Assembly: GCF_018998565.1 (NCBI RefSeq)
Contig: NZ_JAHNZO010000033.1
Coordinates: 22,109 to 86,108, forward strand
Length of the DNA stretch: 64,000 nt
Direction of reading: 5' to 3'
Source: Paenibacillus oleatilyticus
GTDB lineage: Bacteria; Bacillota; Bacilli; Paenibacillales; NBRC-103111
Numbering within the stretch: position 1 is the first letter of the stretch; the number at the start of each line of letters is the position of its first letter. Position numbers and translations under genes: made by a program. Under the pieces are notes generated by a model. The model saw only the letters and a program-made list of their open reading frames with translations. It searched no databases and had not been told where the DNA came from. Of the stretch, positions 39,502 to 48,673 are shown piece after piece.

Positions 39502-40299
39502 ATGGATAAACAGGGGAAATATACAGTTATTACCGGAGCAAGCTCCGGTATAGGTTACGCGACAGCTAAAGCTTTCGCAAAACGTAAGAAAAATATCATA
39601 CTTGTTGCTCGCCGCGAAAACAATCTGAATGAACTGAAAAGAGAAATTTTGCGGGATATTCCCGAGCTGGATATTGTGGTGAAAGCAGTCGATATATCCG
39701 TCAGTCAAAACGCCCATCAGCTCTATCGAGAATTAAATCAGTATCAAATCGAAACATGGATTAATAATGCAGGTTTCGGTAGTTATGACCGTGTTTCCGG
39801 TCAAGACTTGGAAAAGATTGAAACAATGCTGCGCCTCAACGTGGAAGCCCTAACTATATTTTCGTCCTTGTATGTGCGTGATTATAGAGACGTGGATGAT
39901 ACACAATTAATCAATATCTCTTCAGCTGGCGGATACACACTCGTGCCAACGGCCGTTACCTACTGTGCTTCCAAGTTTTTTGTCAGCGCGTTTACCGAGG
40001 GGTTGGCCCATGAACTGAAAGCCGCCAATGCAAAATTACAAGCTAAAGTTTTGGCGCCGGCGGCAACCAAAACCGAATTTGGAAAAGTGGCAAACAATAC
40101 GAGCGAGTATGACTATGACAAAATTTTTAATTCATACCATACAAGCGATGTAATGGCCAATTTTCTCTTGCAGCTTTATGATAGCAACATGACTGTTGGT
40201 ATAGTTGACAGAGAAACCTTTGAATTCAGACTTAGTGAACCACTTTTTGCTTATGCAGGTGATTCCAAGAATAACCAAAAAGTCCGACTGAACGATTGA
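39502..40299 (+). CDS. SDR-family oxidoreductase
   Basis: A 265-residue short-chain dehydrogenase of the DltE/YqjQ-like type. Cofactor motif TGASSGIGYATAKAF, then LVARR (NADP preference), WINNAGFGSY, catalytic Ser in NISSAGGYT and Tyr-x3-Lys in YCASKFFV. AAGGGGAAG precedes the ATG. Lower GC than its neighbours. The 267-bp interval to the divergent AraC gene should hold the shared operator, but no clear repeat was found. Substrate unknown. Confidence 0.88.
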   Translation: MDKQGKYTVITGASSGIGYATAKAFAKRKKNIILVARRENNLNELKREILRDIPELDIVVKAVDISVSQNAHQLYRELNQYQIETWINNAGFGSYDRVSGQDLEKIETMLRLNVEALTIFSSLYVRDYRDVDDTQLINISSAGGYTLVPTAVTYCASKFFVSAFTEGLAHELKAANAKLQAKVLAPAATKTEFGKVANNTSEYDYDKIFNSYHTSDVMANFLLQLYDSNMTVGIVDRETFEFRLSEPLFAYAGDSKNNQKVRLND

Positions 40300-40370
40300 C
40301 ACAGCTCAATTTTAAAGCGGTGGAGCGATTTATCGACGGCTGCCGTTGCCGTTGAACCAGAGATAGCAAT

Positions 40371-40414
40371 AAAGCCGATTACACCATTAGAGTGGTGAAA
40401 ACCGGCTTTTTTCA
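40371..40414 (+). terminator. Terminator after the SDR gene
   Basis: AAAGCCG (40371-40377) with CGGCTTT (40403-40409) encloses CACCA/TGGTG (40382-40386, 40393-40397) and is followed by a T run. Confidence 0.8.
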
Positions 40415-40514
40415 ATGTTCAAAACTCCTTAGCGTTTTGCTGGCGGTGCCCCGAGTAGGAAACGTGTAAGAGGACGGGGGCTAGCCGCCCCTCCTACTTA
40501 ATTTATCGACAAAC

Positions 40515-41099
40515 TTATCGCTGAGCGGCAGGCCGGCGGTGAAGCTCCGCCAACGCTTCCGATTGCATAATTCGTTCTTCGATCCGCTCAAAGCCGCGCG
40601 CGGCTGCGCCGCCCTCGAAGCTGTACAGGAAGCGGGATGCCGAAGGCTTCACTTGGGCTTCCGCTTTCTGAGCGCGGGCCACAAGCTCCGTATGCTTCTC
40701 CTGCATGGCCGCGTAGGCCGCTTTCGTCTCCTCCAACTGCTGCGAGAGCTCTTCCGAGCGCTGCTTGGCGGCTTCGTACCACTCCGAGCATTCCAGCGAC
40801 TTGTCCAGATAATGCAGCTTCGCTTCGACCGCTTGGCGGGCTTCCGCTTCGCGGCCGTCGGCTAGCGCTTCGGCCGCATTTTTCTCGCATTGAGCGGCCA
40901 GCCGGTTGTAGGCGTCGATTTGCATTTTCAACGACCGTTCCGTGCCGGACTGCTTGTTCAGCGTCCGATGGACCGCGTCGATTTCCTCTTTCATGGTACG
41001 GAGGTAGTGATTCAGCATCATCACCGGGTCCTCCAGCTTGCTCAGCGCCTCGTGTGCGGCGGCTCTCGATAGATCGGATAGTCTGGTTAATACTCCCAT
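40515..41099 (-). CDS. PspA/IM30-family protein
   Basis: A 194-residue, almost wholly helical protein (MGVLTRLSDLSRAAAHEALS, then KLEDPVMMLNHYLRTMKEEI) of the PspA/Vipp1/LiaH group, which coats and stabilises stressed membranes as oligomers. A second long coiled coil spans about 80-150. Shorter than E. coli PspA (about 220). It is the second gene of a two-gene operon after the PspC-domain gene (54-bp gap), so both belong to an envelope-stress response. Confidence 0.88.
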   Translation of the reverse strand: MGVLTRLSDLSRAAAHEALSKLEDPVMMLNHYLRTMKEEIDAVHRTLNKQSGTERSLKMQIDAYNRLAAQCEKNAAEALADGREAEARQAVEAKLHYLDKSLECSEWYEAAKQRSEELSQQLEETKAAYAAMQEKHTELVARAQKAEAQVKPSASRFLYSFEGGAAARGFERIEERIMQSEALAELHRRPAAQR

Positions 41100-41153
41100 G
41101 GTTGTTCTAGCTCCTTTTGTCGTATTTTATCGTTTCATGTAGATTTACGTAGA

Positions 41154-41381
41154 TTAATAGTTATGATAAGGGTTCATGACTGCGTAGTCTTCGTACGGCG
41201 CTTTCGGGACAAGCAGGCTGAGAACAAAATAGATCAGCGTGACGGTGCCGAAGCTGCAGAAGGCGGCGATGACGACCAACAGACGGACGAGCGTCGCGTC
41301 CAGACCGAAATATTGCGCGAGACCTCCACAAAGGCCGGTCAGTCTGCTGTTGCTGCGGGAGCGGTATAATCTTTTGTTCAT
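41154..41381 (-). CDS. PspC-domain membrane protein
   Basis: A 75-residue PspC protein: LYRSRSNSRLTGLCGGLAQY, then FGLDATLVRLLVVIAAFCSF, then a hydrophobic segment (VTLIYFVLSLLVP). AAAGGAGAATG precedes the start. It is co-transcribed with the PspA gene and is expected to sit in the membrane and couple membrane stress to PspA. Confidence 0.9.
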   Translation of the reverse strand: MNKRLYRSRSNSRLTGLCGGLAQYFGLDATLVRLLVVIAAFCSFGTVTLIYFVLSLLVPKAPYEDYAVMNPYHNY

Positions 41382-41564
41382 AAAAACATTCTCCTTTCGA
41401 ATATATATCTTTCATTTTCGTTAGTTATTTGTTTTGTGCTTGCTTCATGTCTTTATTGTAGTCTGATCGCCTTCTTGCGAAAACCGACCTGTGGCGGTTT
41501 TTGAACTGGACCTAAGGAGGGGAAGGCATTCTACCTAAGTCGGAATAAATGTAAAATATTTCCT

Positions 41565-41593
41565 TTAGACAAAGGACGTAATTTGTTTATACT
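41565..41593 (+). promoter_or_regulatory. Promoter of the NSS transporter gene
   Basis: TTAGAC (41565-41570) and TATACT (41588-41593) with 17-bp spacing, 33 bp before the start codon. Confidence 0.6.
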
Positions 41594-41626
41594 AATGCTA
41601 TCCTATAAAAGTTGGGGAGTAAGAAT

Positions 41627-42994
41627 ATGAGAAATGATCAAGGTTCTGAAAACGTTCCTAAAGCCAAGGGAGAGAAGGGGGAAAGGTTTACGACAAGCGG
41701 CTTCATTCTGGCCGCGATCGGGAGCTCGGTGGGGCTCGGCAACATGTGGAAGTTTCCTTACATTACAGGCAAGCATGGGGGAGCCGCATTTTTTCTGTTG
41801 TTTATTGTTTGTTTGATCGTCGTAGGGCTGCCGGTACTGTTGGCCGAGATGACTATCGGCCGGGGCGGCCGGGCGAACGCTTCGCTGGCTTTCTACAAGC
41901 TGACCAACAAAAAGGTATGGGGCTACTTTGGTTTTTTATCCGTCCTTACCGCTTTTTTGGTCATGTCTTACTACGCTGTCGTTGCCGGGTGGACGCTGCA
42001 TTATACCTTGGAATCGTTTACAGGAATACTGTTCCAGCAAGGCGCCGATTACAAGGACAAGTTCCTTACGTTTGCGGGCGGGTATTGGCCTGTGTTCTGG
42101 CAAGCCGTCGTTATGATCCTCACCGCCTGGGTTATTGCGAGGGGCGTCTCCGGGGGGATCGAGAAGTTCAATAAAATTTTGATCCCGGGCTTCCTGATCA
42201 TCCTGCTGGTGCTGATGGTCCGTTCGCTTACGCTTCCCGGCGCCGGCGCCGGAGTCGAGTTTTTCTTGAAGCCGGATTTCTCCAAATTGGACGCGGAGTC
42301 CGCTCTCGTTGCCTTAGGGCATGCCTTCTTCTCCTTATCGCTCGGGATGGGGATCATGATCACGTACGGATCGTATGTCGATAAGAGGCAATCCCTCGGC
42401 AGCGCAACGTTGGCGATCGGCTTCGGGGATCTGATTTACGCATTTATTGCCGGGATCGTTATATTTCCGACCGTCTTCTCTTACGGCTTGAAGCCTAGCG
42501 AAGGGGTAGGGCTGGCGTTCATGGCGCTTCCTGCCGCGTTCGCTCAAATGCCGTTTGGCGCGATCTTCGGAGGGTTGTTCTTCCTGCTGCTGGCGATCGC
42601 CGCGCTGACTTCCGCGGTCTCTATTCTGGAGGTTCCGGTTGCGTATGCGATGAACCGCTGGGGCTGGACCCGGAAGAAAGCGGCCGTGATCGTGTCCGCC
42701 GTATGCTTTGTGGTCGGAATCCCGTCCGCCCTCTCGGTTGGCGGCGTGCTCGGCTCCTTCACCCTTGGCGGAAAGTCGATCTTTGATTTGGTCGATTTTA
42801 TGACGTCTTATGTGCTCATGCCAATTGGCGGCTTGGTCGTTACGCTGTTTACCGGCTACGCTTGGAAATTGGCCGGGGAAGAGGCGGGACTGACCAGCTT
42901 CTGGTACCGCGCCTGGATGTTCCTGCTGAGAGTCGTATCGCCGATTATGATCATTCTGGTGTTCCTGTATTCCGTCGGCCTTCTGTCCTTTTAG
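41627..42994 (+). CDS. Sodium-dependent transporter, NSS family
   Basis: A 455-residue, 11- or 12-helix neurotransmitter:sodium symporter homologue that should take up an amino acid or amine with Na+. The signature at helix 1 is FILAAIGSSVGLGNMWKFPY, with the Na+/substrate Asn-Gly-Gly region as ITGKHGGAAFF. The helix 6 unwound region is HAFFSLSLGMGIMITYGSY, typical of prokaryotic NSS proteins. GGGGAGTAAG precedes ATG 41627. Monocistronic. The substrate cannot be told from sequence. Confidence 0.92.
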   Translation: MRNDQGSENVPKAKGEKGERFTTSGFILAAIGSSVGLGNMWKFPYITGKHGGAAFFLLFIVCLIVVGLPVLLAEMTIGRGGRANASLAFYKLTNKKVWGYFGFLSVLTAFLVMSYYAVVAGWTLHYTLESFTGILFQQGADYKDKFLTFAGGYWPVFWQAVVMILTAWVIARGVSGGIEKFNKILIPGFLIILLVLMVRSLTLPGAGAGVEFFLKPDFSKLDAESALVALGHAFFSLSLGMGIMITYGSYVDKRQSLGSATLAIGFGDLIYAFIAGIVIFPTVFSYGLKPSEGVGLAFMALPAAFAQMPFGAIFGGLFFLLLAIAALTSAVSILEVPVAYAMNRWGWTRKKAAVIVSAVCFVVGIPSALSVGGVLGSFTLGGKSIFDLVDFMTSYVLMPIGGLVVTLFTGYAWKLAGEEAGLTSFWYRAWMFLLRVVSPIMIILVFLYSVGLLSF

Positions 42995-43018
42995 GACGGG
43001 AAGGGAATTATAAAACAA

Positions 43019-43073
43019 GAGAAGGGCAGGAGCCCTTCTCAGGCTGTCGGGAAATTTTCGACAGCCATTTTTT
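43019..43073. terminator. Tandem hairpins after the NSS gene
   Basis: GAGAAGGGC/GCCCTTCTC (43019-43027, 43032-43040) is followed by GGCTGTCG/CGACAGCC (43042-43049, 43059-43066) and ATTTTTT. The second hairpin is the terminator. The convergent reductase gene ends at 43091 and may use the region in reverse. Confidence 0.8.
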
Positions 43074-43090
43074 ATATCTTCCTAAAAGAC

Positions 43091-44140
43091 TTATTTTATC
43101 AATTGCTTAATCAACTCACGGTTTCTGCTCTGAAAAATGTCATTGTGGGAAGAAACCATGCCGCTTGCGTGCGCTTCCGGCTGAATGTACAGCTTGGCCT
43201 GGTTGACTGCATTTGCCGCGTCATGAAACGCTCCGGCAATCAAATGCACTTTCCCTTCATATGAAATAATGTCTCCCGCCGCAAAAATCCCCGGCTCGGA
43301 TGTAGCACTGTTCGACTGGCCGGCCAGGAAGTATTCGTTCGCCATCTCAAGTTTTACCTCGCTATTTTCCAGCAACGATCTGTCCCGTTCATAGCCGTGA
43401 TTGATAATCACTTCGTCAATGGTCAGCTCCCGTACTTCGCGCGTCTCATGGTTGGTCAGCTCCACCCGCTCTATCTTCTCCTGGTTGGAGGCCGCAATCA
43501 GCTTCGTAATTGTCGTGTGAAAGAAGCATTGGGCCGAGCTGTTCAGCAGCTGCTTCACCTGTGCCTCATGGCCGGATAGCGTATCCTTGCGATAAGTCAA
43601 ATACACCTGCTTGGCGATGGGCTCCAACTCGTTAGCCCAGTCGACCGCCGAATTTCCTCCGCCGGAAATAATGACGGTTTTATCCTTAAACCGTCTCAGC
43701 GATTTGACGGTATAGCTCAGGTTGGATACCTCGAACTTCTCGGCGCCCTCCAAATCGATTCTTTGCGGCTCCAAAATGCCCCCGCCGATGGTAAGAATGA
43801 CGGTTTTCGTGTAATGCTGCTCACCGGAAGAAGTATGCAGGACGAATACGCCGTTCTCGCCACGCTCAATCCGCTCTACTTTTTGATTCAATACCACAGT
43901 AGGATCGAAGGTTAACCCTTGCTGGACAAGCTGCTCGATCAGCTTCTCACCCAGCGTTGGCGTCAGACCGCCGACATCCCAAATCATTTTTTCCGGATAG
44001 ACATGGACTTTCCCGCCCAGTCTTGGCTGATATTCGATCAGCTTGGTCTTCATTTCTCTTAGGCCGCTGTAAAAAGATGCGAACAGCCCGGCCGGCCCTC
44101 CGCCGATAATCGTGACATCAAACAGTTCCTCGTTTTTCAT
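43091..44140 (-). CDS. Ferredoxin/flavodoxin-NADP reductase-like flavoprotein (YcgT/YumC type)
   Basis: A 349-residue thioredoxin-reductase-like flavoprotein without the redox CxxC. FAD motif IIGGGPAGLFASFY at the N-terminus, NADP motif ISGGGNSAVDWANEL in the middle, and the FAD-binding GIFAAGDIISYEGKVHLIAG near the C-terminus. This is the Bacillus-type ferredoxin:NADP oxidoreductase. It sits last in an AraC regulator / siderophore-binding lipoprotein operon with a Fur-box-like site, so it may supply electrons for ferric-siderophore reduction inside the cell. Confidence 0.9.
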   Translation of the reverse strand: MKNEELFDVTIIGGGPAGLFASFYSGLREMKTKLIEYQPRLGGKVHVYPEKMIWDVGGLTPTLGEKLIEQLVQQGLTFDPTVVLNQKVERIERGENGVFVLHTSSGEQHYTKTVILTIGGGILEPQRIDLEGAEKFEVSNLSYTVKSLRRFKDKTVIISGGGNSAVDWANELEPIAKQVYLTYRKDTLSGHEAQVKQLLNSSAQCFFHTTITKLIAASNQEKIERVELTNHETREVRELTIDEVIINHGYERDRSLLENSEVKLEMANEYFLAGQSNSATSEPGIFAAGDIISYEGKVHLIAGAFHDAANAVNQAKLYIQPEAHASGMVSSHNDIFQSRNRELIKQLIK

Positions 44141-44177
44141 CCGTGATCCTCTCCTATGCTAAGATTAGCGACACGTT

Positions 44178-45182
44178 CTATTTTGCCAAAATATGTTTTA
44201 CGATCGTTTTGACCCCCAGCTCAATTCCCAACGGCCCGCCCGCCGCAATCGAGCTGTCTAGGGCGTACATATGCCCGTTCTTAATGGCTTGAAGAGAGTT
44301 CCAGGCAGAATCGCTTTCCAGGTTTTTCAGATAGCCTTGCAATTTTTTCGAAGAGCCTCCGATATCGGCAACAAACATATAATCGGGGTTCATCGCTGCC
44401 AGCCCTTCCAGGGAGATCTGCTCCCCTTTTGTGGACATGTCTGCGTATTTGCTTGGCGGGTTTAAAGCAAGACCGCTTTCCTTGTTGAAAACAAACTGTG
44501 TGGTAAAGCCCCAGAATTGCTTGTCACCCAGCATAATCACACCAAAGGTTTTGTCGCTGAATGTTTTCAACTGTTCTTTGGAATCGGCAATCAAGGTTTC
44601 AATCCGTGAAATTTCATCCTTGGCCTTTTGCTCTTTGCCGAAGATTTTTCCGTATTCTTGCAGTGCGCCCTGCCAATTGTTTTCATTGCTGTCCACCGTT
44701 ACAACCGGGGCTATTTTCTCCAGCTTATCGCCGTAGCTCCCATACCGACCCGAGACCATGATGATGAGATCGGGGCCGATTTCCACCAGCTTGTCCAGAT
44801 TGGGGCTCGTCATGGAGCCGATATCGGCAATCGGTTTGTCCTTGTATGGCGCGAGAGATTCCCATTCCTTCAGTACATTCAGATCTGTCGCCGCTACAGG
44901 GGATTCATCCAGCAAAAACAAATGCTCAAAATTGCGGAAGAACAAAAGCGCTACTTTCTCGGGCTTTTTTTCCAGTACGATCTCGCGTCCAAGAGCATCT
45001 ACATACGTTCTCGGCCATGTTCCCGTTTCCTGACCGGCTTTTTCGGGAGTGGCGCTTCCCTCTTTTGCCGGGGCTGTGCTGTTTGCTGCTGAAGGATGGT
45101 TAGGTTCCGGCGTTCCGCCACAACCGGCTAAAATACCCGCCACAAGTGCGATAGAGATGAATAGTCTCATAAGTGCTTTCAT
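44178..45182 (-). CDS. Iron-siderophore-binding lipoprotein
   Basis: A 334-residue class III binding protein. Lipobox AGILAGC (Cys near 21), then the periplasmic_binding_2 (FecB/FhuD) fold: TYVDALGREIVLEKKPEKVA, then SPNLDKLVEIGPDLIIMVSG, a long linking helix at about 180-210, and MNPDYMFVADIGG. It should bind a ferric siderophore outside the membrane. CGGAGGGTC precedes the ATG. No permease or ATPase lies beside it, so it must deliver to a transporter encoded elsewhere. Confidence 0.9.
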   Translation of the reverse strand: MKALMRLFISIALVAGILAGCGGTPEPNHPSAANSTAPAKEGSATPEKAGQETGTWPRTYVDALGREIVLEKKPEKVALLFFRNFEHLFLLDESPVAATDLNVLKEWESLAPYKDKPIADIGSMTSPNLDKLVEIGPDLIIMVSGRYGSYGDKLEKIAPVVTVDSNENNWQGALQEYGKIFGKEQKAKDEISRIETLIADSKEQLKTFSDKTFGVIMLGDKQFWGFTTQFVFNKESGLALNPPSKYADMSTKGEQISLEGLAAMNPDYMFVADIGGSSKKLQGYLKNLESDSAWNSLQAIKNGHMYALDSSIAAGGPLGIELGVKTIVKHILAK

Positions 45183-45251
45183 TCTGACCCTCCGTTGTAA
45201 CTTGAGTTTTGCTTGTAAAACGAAGCTACGGTCAGTTTAGCAAAACGTATT

Positions 45252-46103
45252 TTAGAGAGGAATGGAGCCATCCTGAAATCCATATGGATTATTCCTGAAT
45301 CGCCCCCGGAACTCAGCCGGAGAGACGCCCGCCTGTTTTTTAAAGATACGGCTGAAATATAAGGCGTCTGCATAGCCGACGCTTTTCGCCACCTCGCCGA
45401 TCGGCGCGTCGTTAGCCAGCAGACATTCCTTCGCCCGATTCAGACGATAGGCCATCAAATATTTGCCGGGGCCCATGCCCGCGTACTTCTTGAAGACATA
45501 GAACAAGCGATTTTCGTTGATGTCGTTTTGTTCAGCCAAAGCACGCACGCTAAGCCCGTCCATATAATGCTCGTGTATGTACTTGGATACTTGCTCGAAT
45601 AACGCTTGCTCGCCATCGCTGCTTTGATTTCGCACACAGACAAACAGCTCCTCCAAGACACAGCGAAACAACGTTTCTGTCTGAAAAGCGGAAATCCCGC
45701 CCGGCTCACCCGAAGAGCGCCACAACAGCTCAAGCAGCTCCGTCAAACGGGGGCTTTGTCCCGGGGTAAGCTGAAAATGCGTTTTGGACAAGGAAAATCC
45801 GGACGGCTCGGGCGCGCATACGCGGTATAAAACAAGCAAGTACTCCCATCCGGCGTTGCCGAGAACCCTCCGATTCAGTGGCATACGGGCGCCGCCGTGC
45901 ACGACATGGCCCGGAGCAAGCGTATAGGACGTTCCGCTGAAATCAAACTCAGCCTTTCCTCTTAGTGGGAAAACAAAGCCTGGGAAAGGCTCCGTATAGT
46001 CATCGCAGCTCATGCCCGGACCGCGCACATAGCGACACACTTGCTCGACTTGAAAAGAGGTACGCGCAAAATGCTCGGCAAGCTTGTTGATGTCCATCTT
46101 CAT
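45252..46103 (-). CDS. AraC-family regulator (iron-uptake module)
   Basis: A 283-residue regulator with an N-terminal cupin-like sensor (FPLRGKAEFDFSGTSYTLAP) and a C-terminal AraC HTH pair (LSVRALAEQNDINENRLFYV, then YRLNRAKECLLANDAPIGEV, then YADALYFSRIFKKQAGVSP). The start at 46103 follows AGGAGGTGTG. It precedes the siderophore-binding lipoprotein by 69 bp in the same direction and lies behind a Fur-like box, so it probably activates this module when iron is low and the siderophore is present. Confidence 0.9.
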   Translation of the reverse strand: MKMDINKLAEHFARTSFQVEQVCRYVRGPGMSCDDYTEPFPGFVFPLRGKAEFDFSGTSYTLAPGHVVHGGARMPLNRRVLGNAGWEYLLVLYRVCAPEPSGFSLSKTHFQLTPGQSPRLTELLELLWRSSGEPGGISAFQTETLFRCVLEELFVCVRNQSSDGEQALFEQVSKYIHEHYMDGLSVRALAEQNDINENRLFYVFKKYAGMGPGKYLMAYRLNRAKECLLANDAPIGEVAKSVGYADALYFSRIFKKQAGVSPAEFRGRFRNNPYGFQDGSIPL

Positions 46104-46225
46104 TTCACACACCTCCTGCAATCAAGCACCACTGCTCTATAGGCTCATCTACTCCACTCCACTGGGACGAGCGATCGCGTTCCTTCTGGTAAAGTTACAC
46201 AACTTAATCATACTTGTATTGAGAT

Positions 46226-46240
46226 TGATAATCAATATCA
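46226..46240. promoter_or_regulatory. Fur-box-like site
   Basis: TGATAAT-C-AATATCA fits the 7-1-7 Fur consensus TGATAATNATTATCA with one change. It lies between the AraC gene (minus) and mqnB (plus); control of the iron module is the more likely role. Confidence 0.65.
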
Positions 46241-46388
46241 ACTATCGTTCGATAAAAAGCCTGCAGCGCGACGGCGGCAGAAAGTTTACATCATTCCTCA
46301 TAAGTATTAAAGTTAAAAAGAAGGAAGACAGTCGTTTTCGGAAAACAATGCCCGATGGAAAAAGGGTGCCGTGAAGGAGAAGGTAACG

Positions 46389-47069
46389 ATGGCTCATGAA
46401 AACAACGCCAGCCGGGAACAGACGGGGCTGCGCGTATTGGTGATAACGGCCGTTCCGGCCGAGCGGGATGCCGTGCTGCGCGGGCTGCGGGGCGACGCCC
46501 GGTTCGACGTCGTAGCCGGAGGCGTCGGCCCGGCCGCGTCGGCGGCAAGCGCCGCGAAGGCCTTGGCTGCGGCCGAGTACGGCCTGGTCGTCAGCGCCGG
46601 GATCGGCGGCGGCTTTCCCGGCCGGGCGGAGATCGGCTCGCTGGTGGTGGCCGACGCGATCGTCGCCGCCGATCTGGGCGCCGAGACGCCCGAAGGCTTC
46701 CGCAGTGTGGACGAGCTGGGCTTCGGCTCCAGCCGGATCGCGGTCGACGCCTCTCTCGCTGCGCGATTGACGGAGGCGCTGCAAAGAGCCGGGCTGCCGG
46801 CGCATACGGGTCCGGTGCTCACGGTATCCACCGTGACCGGCACGGCGGCAACCGCCTCGGAGCTGGCGGCCCGGGTGCCGGGGGCGGCGGCCGAGGCTAT
46901 GGAAGGCTTTGGCGTGGCGGTAGCCGCCCGCGACCGCGGGTTGCCGGCGCTGGAGCTTCGCGCCATCTCGAATGCGGTCGGCCCGCGCGACCGCGAGGCC
47001 TGGCGGATCAAAGAAGCGCTGGACGCGCTGGAAGCGGCGGGCGCAATTTTACTGGAGGTGCTACGATGA
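46389..47069 (+). CDS. mqnB: Futalosine hydrolase MqnB
   Basis: A 226-residue nucleoside-phosphorylase-like hydrolase that releases hypoxanthine from futalosine, giving dehypoxanthinyl futalosine on the futalosine route to menaquinone. The fold is clear in LVITAVPAERDAVLRGL, GLVVSAGIGGGFPGRAEIGS, VLTVSTVTGTAATASELAAR and EAMEGFGVAVAARDRGLPAL. The start at 46389 follows GAAGGAGAAGG. It overlaps mqnD by four bases. Very GC-rich. mqnA, mqnC and mqnE are not in the window. Confidence 0.9.
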   Translation: MAHENNASREQTGLRVLVITAVPAERDAVLRGLRGDARFDVVAGGVGPAASAASAAKALAAAEYGLVVSAGIGGGFPGRAEIGSLVVADAIVAADLGAETPEGFRSVDELGFGSSRIAVDASLAARLTEALQRAGLPAHTGPVLTVSTVTGTAATASELAARVPGAAAEAMEGFGVAVAARDRGLPALELRAISNAVGPRDREAWRIKEALDALEAAGAILLEVLR

Positions 47070-47905
47070 AGATCGCTTTTTCTCCTTGCCCGAATGATAC
47101 GTTTGTATTTCACGCTTGGGTTCACGGGCTGGTGCCCGGGGCGCCGAAGCTTGACGTGACCTATGCGGATATCGATATTACCAATCGGCTCGCGGCGGAG
47201 CCCGGAGGGCCGGACGTGCTCAAAATATCGTTCGCGGCGCTGCCGTGGGTGCTGTCCGAATACGCGCTGCTGCCTTGCGGAGGCGCACTCGGACGCGGAT
47301 GCGGGCCGCTGGTACTCACGAACAATCCGGCGGTCAGCGCCGAAGGCCCTGCCGCTTTGGCCGGGCGGCGGGTCGCGGTACCGAGCGACCGCTCGACCGC
47401 GTACTTGCTGTTCCGCTTGTGGGCGGCGCAGCAGGTGCCGGGCGGCGTAGGCGAGATCGTCGTGATGCCGTTTCACGAGATTATGCCTGCGGTGCGGGAC
47501 GGTCAAATCGATGCCGGGCTGGTCATCCACGAAGCCCGGTTCACGTACCCTTCGTACGGCTTGACCCTGCTGTCCGATCTGGGCAACTGGTGGGAGGCGG
47601 ACACGGGCCTGCCCATTCCGCTGGGGGCGATCATTGCCCGCCGGTCGCTGGACCGCACGGCGATTGCCGAATGGGCCCGCGCCTCGGTCAAGTACGCGTG
47701 GGAGCATCCCCAAGCCTCCCAGGACTACGTGATGAGCCATGCGCAAGAGCTTTCTCCGGAAGTGGCGCGCGCGCATATCGACCTGTACGTGAACGAGTAC
47801 ACGGCGAATCTGGGCGAGAGCGGCTACGGCGCGGTGGAGGCTCTGCTGGGCCGGGCGGCGAAGGAGGGACTGGTTCCGTCCTTCGACTTGTCCCTGCTGC
47901 GCTGA
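47066..47905 (+). CDS. mqnD: 1,4-dihydroxy-6-naphthoate synthase MqnD
   Basis: A 279-residue enzyme with a periplasmic-binding-protein fold that converts cyclic dehypoxanthinyl futalosine to 1,4-dihydroxy-6-naphthoate, the ring precursor of menaquinone. The N-terminus FSPCPNDTFVFHAWVHGLV is the family signature. GPLVLTNNP, GRRVAVPSDRSTAYLL and the catalytic-region His in GLVIHEARFTYPSYGL are present. Its ATG overlaps the end of mqnB, so the two are translationally coupled. Confidence 0.93.
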   Translation: MKIAFSPCPNDTFVFHAWVHGLVPGAPKLDVTYADIDITNRLAAEPGGPDVLKISFAALPWVLSEYALLPCGGALGRGCGPLVLTNNPAVSAEGPAALAGRRVAVPSDRSTAYLLFRLWAAQQVPGGVGEIVVMPFHEIMPAVRDGQIDAGLVIHEARFTYPSYGLTLLSDLGNWWEADTGLPIPLGAIIARRSLDRTAIAEWARASVKYAWEHPQASQDYVMSHAQELSPEVARAHIDLYVNEYTANLGESGYGAVEALLGRAAKEGLVPSFDLSLLR

Positions 47906-47965
47906 GGTGCGGGGCGAACCAACCAACGGACGGATAAACTACTTGGCCCGGGAGGCGAGAAACGC

Positions 47966-48550
47966 ATGTCCAAGAAAGAGAGCGAGCTGCCGATCTTATT
48001 ATTTGCAGACCAGCCGACATGGGAAGCTTGGCTGGAGCAGAATCATGCCGCATCGGCCGGAGTAAGGCTGCGTTTGGCGAAGAAGCAAACGGATGTCGTG
48101 ACGTTAACGTATCAGGAAGCGCTGGAAAGCGCCTTGTGCTACGGCTGGATCGACAGCCGGAAGGAAGCTTACGACGAGAGCACCTGGCTTCAGCGGTTTA
48201 CGCCGCGCGGGGCGAAGAGCATCTGGTCCAAGGTGAATAAGGACAAAGCGGAAGCGCTGATCGCCAGCGGCCGGATGCAGCCCCCGGGCCTCCGGGCGAT
48301 TGAAGCCGCGAAGCAGAACGGGCAGTGGGACAAGGCTTATGAGTCGCAAAGCCGCGCCACGGTGCCCGACGATCTGCAAAGCGAGCTGGACCGCAATCCG
48401 CAAGCCAAAGCTTTCTTCGAAACGCTCGACAGCCAGAACCGGTACGCCATCTTGTTCCGGGTCCACAGCGCTAAAAAGGCGGAAACGCGAGCGAAACGAA
48501 TTCAGCAATTCGTGGCTATGCTGGAGCGCGGCGAGAAGATTTACCCGTAG
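47966..48550 (+). CDS. YdeI/OmpD-associated family protein
   Basis: A 194-residue protein of the YdeI/OmpD-associated family. The core is TWEAWLEQNHAASAGVRLRL, then TYQEALESALCYGWIDSRKE and RFTPRGAKSIWSKVNKDKAE, with a basic helical C-terminus (AKKAETRAKRIQQFVAMLER). Family members have been linked to antimicrobial-peptide or bacteriocin resistance, but the biochemical role is not known. It probably stands alone. Confidence 0.87.
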   Translation: MSKKESELPILLFADQPTWEAWLEQNHAASAGVRLRLAKKQTDVVTLTYQEALESALCYGWIDSRKEAYDESTWLQRFTPRGAKSIWSKVNKDKAEALIASGRMQPPGLRAIEAAKQNGQWDKAYESQSRATVPDDLQSELDRNPQAKAFFETLDSQNRYAILFRVHSAKKAETRAKRIQQFVAMLERGEKIYP

Positions 48551-48673
48551 GAGCCAACAAGCGAGGCCTTCGGCCCCCGAGGGTCTCGCAAAATTTTTAA
48601 TCTTATTTTAATCTTCGCTTCAGTTAAAATTAAGGCAGACCGGTTACGATAGGCTTCAACACACGGAGAAGGC

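Noticed and set aside
40415..40514. Terminator for the PspA gene
   Set aside because: There is GC-rich pairing around GGGGGCTAGCCGCCCC, but no convincing stem followed by U residues on the minus strand.
46394..47926. 510-codon open frame antisense to mqnB-mqnD
   Set aside because: The region is very GC-rich, which opens spurious frames. The product has no recognisable domain, while both plus-strand genes are clear family members.
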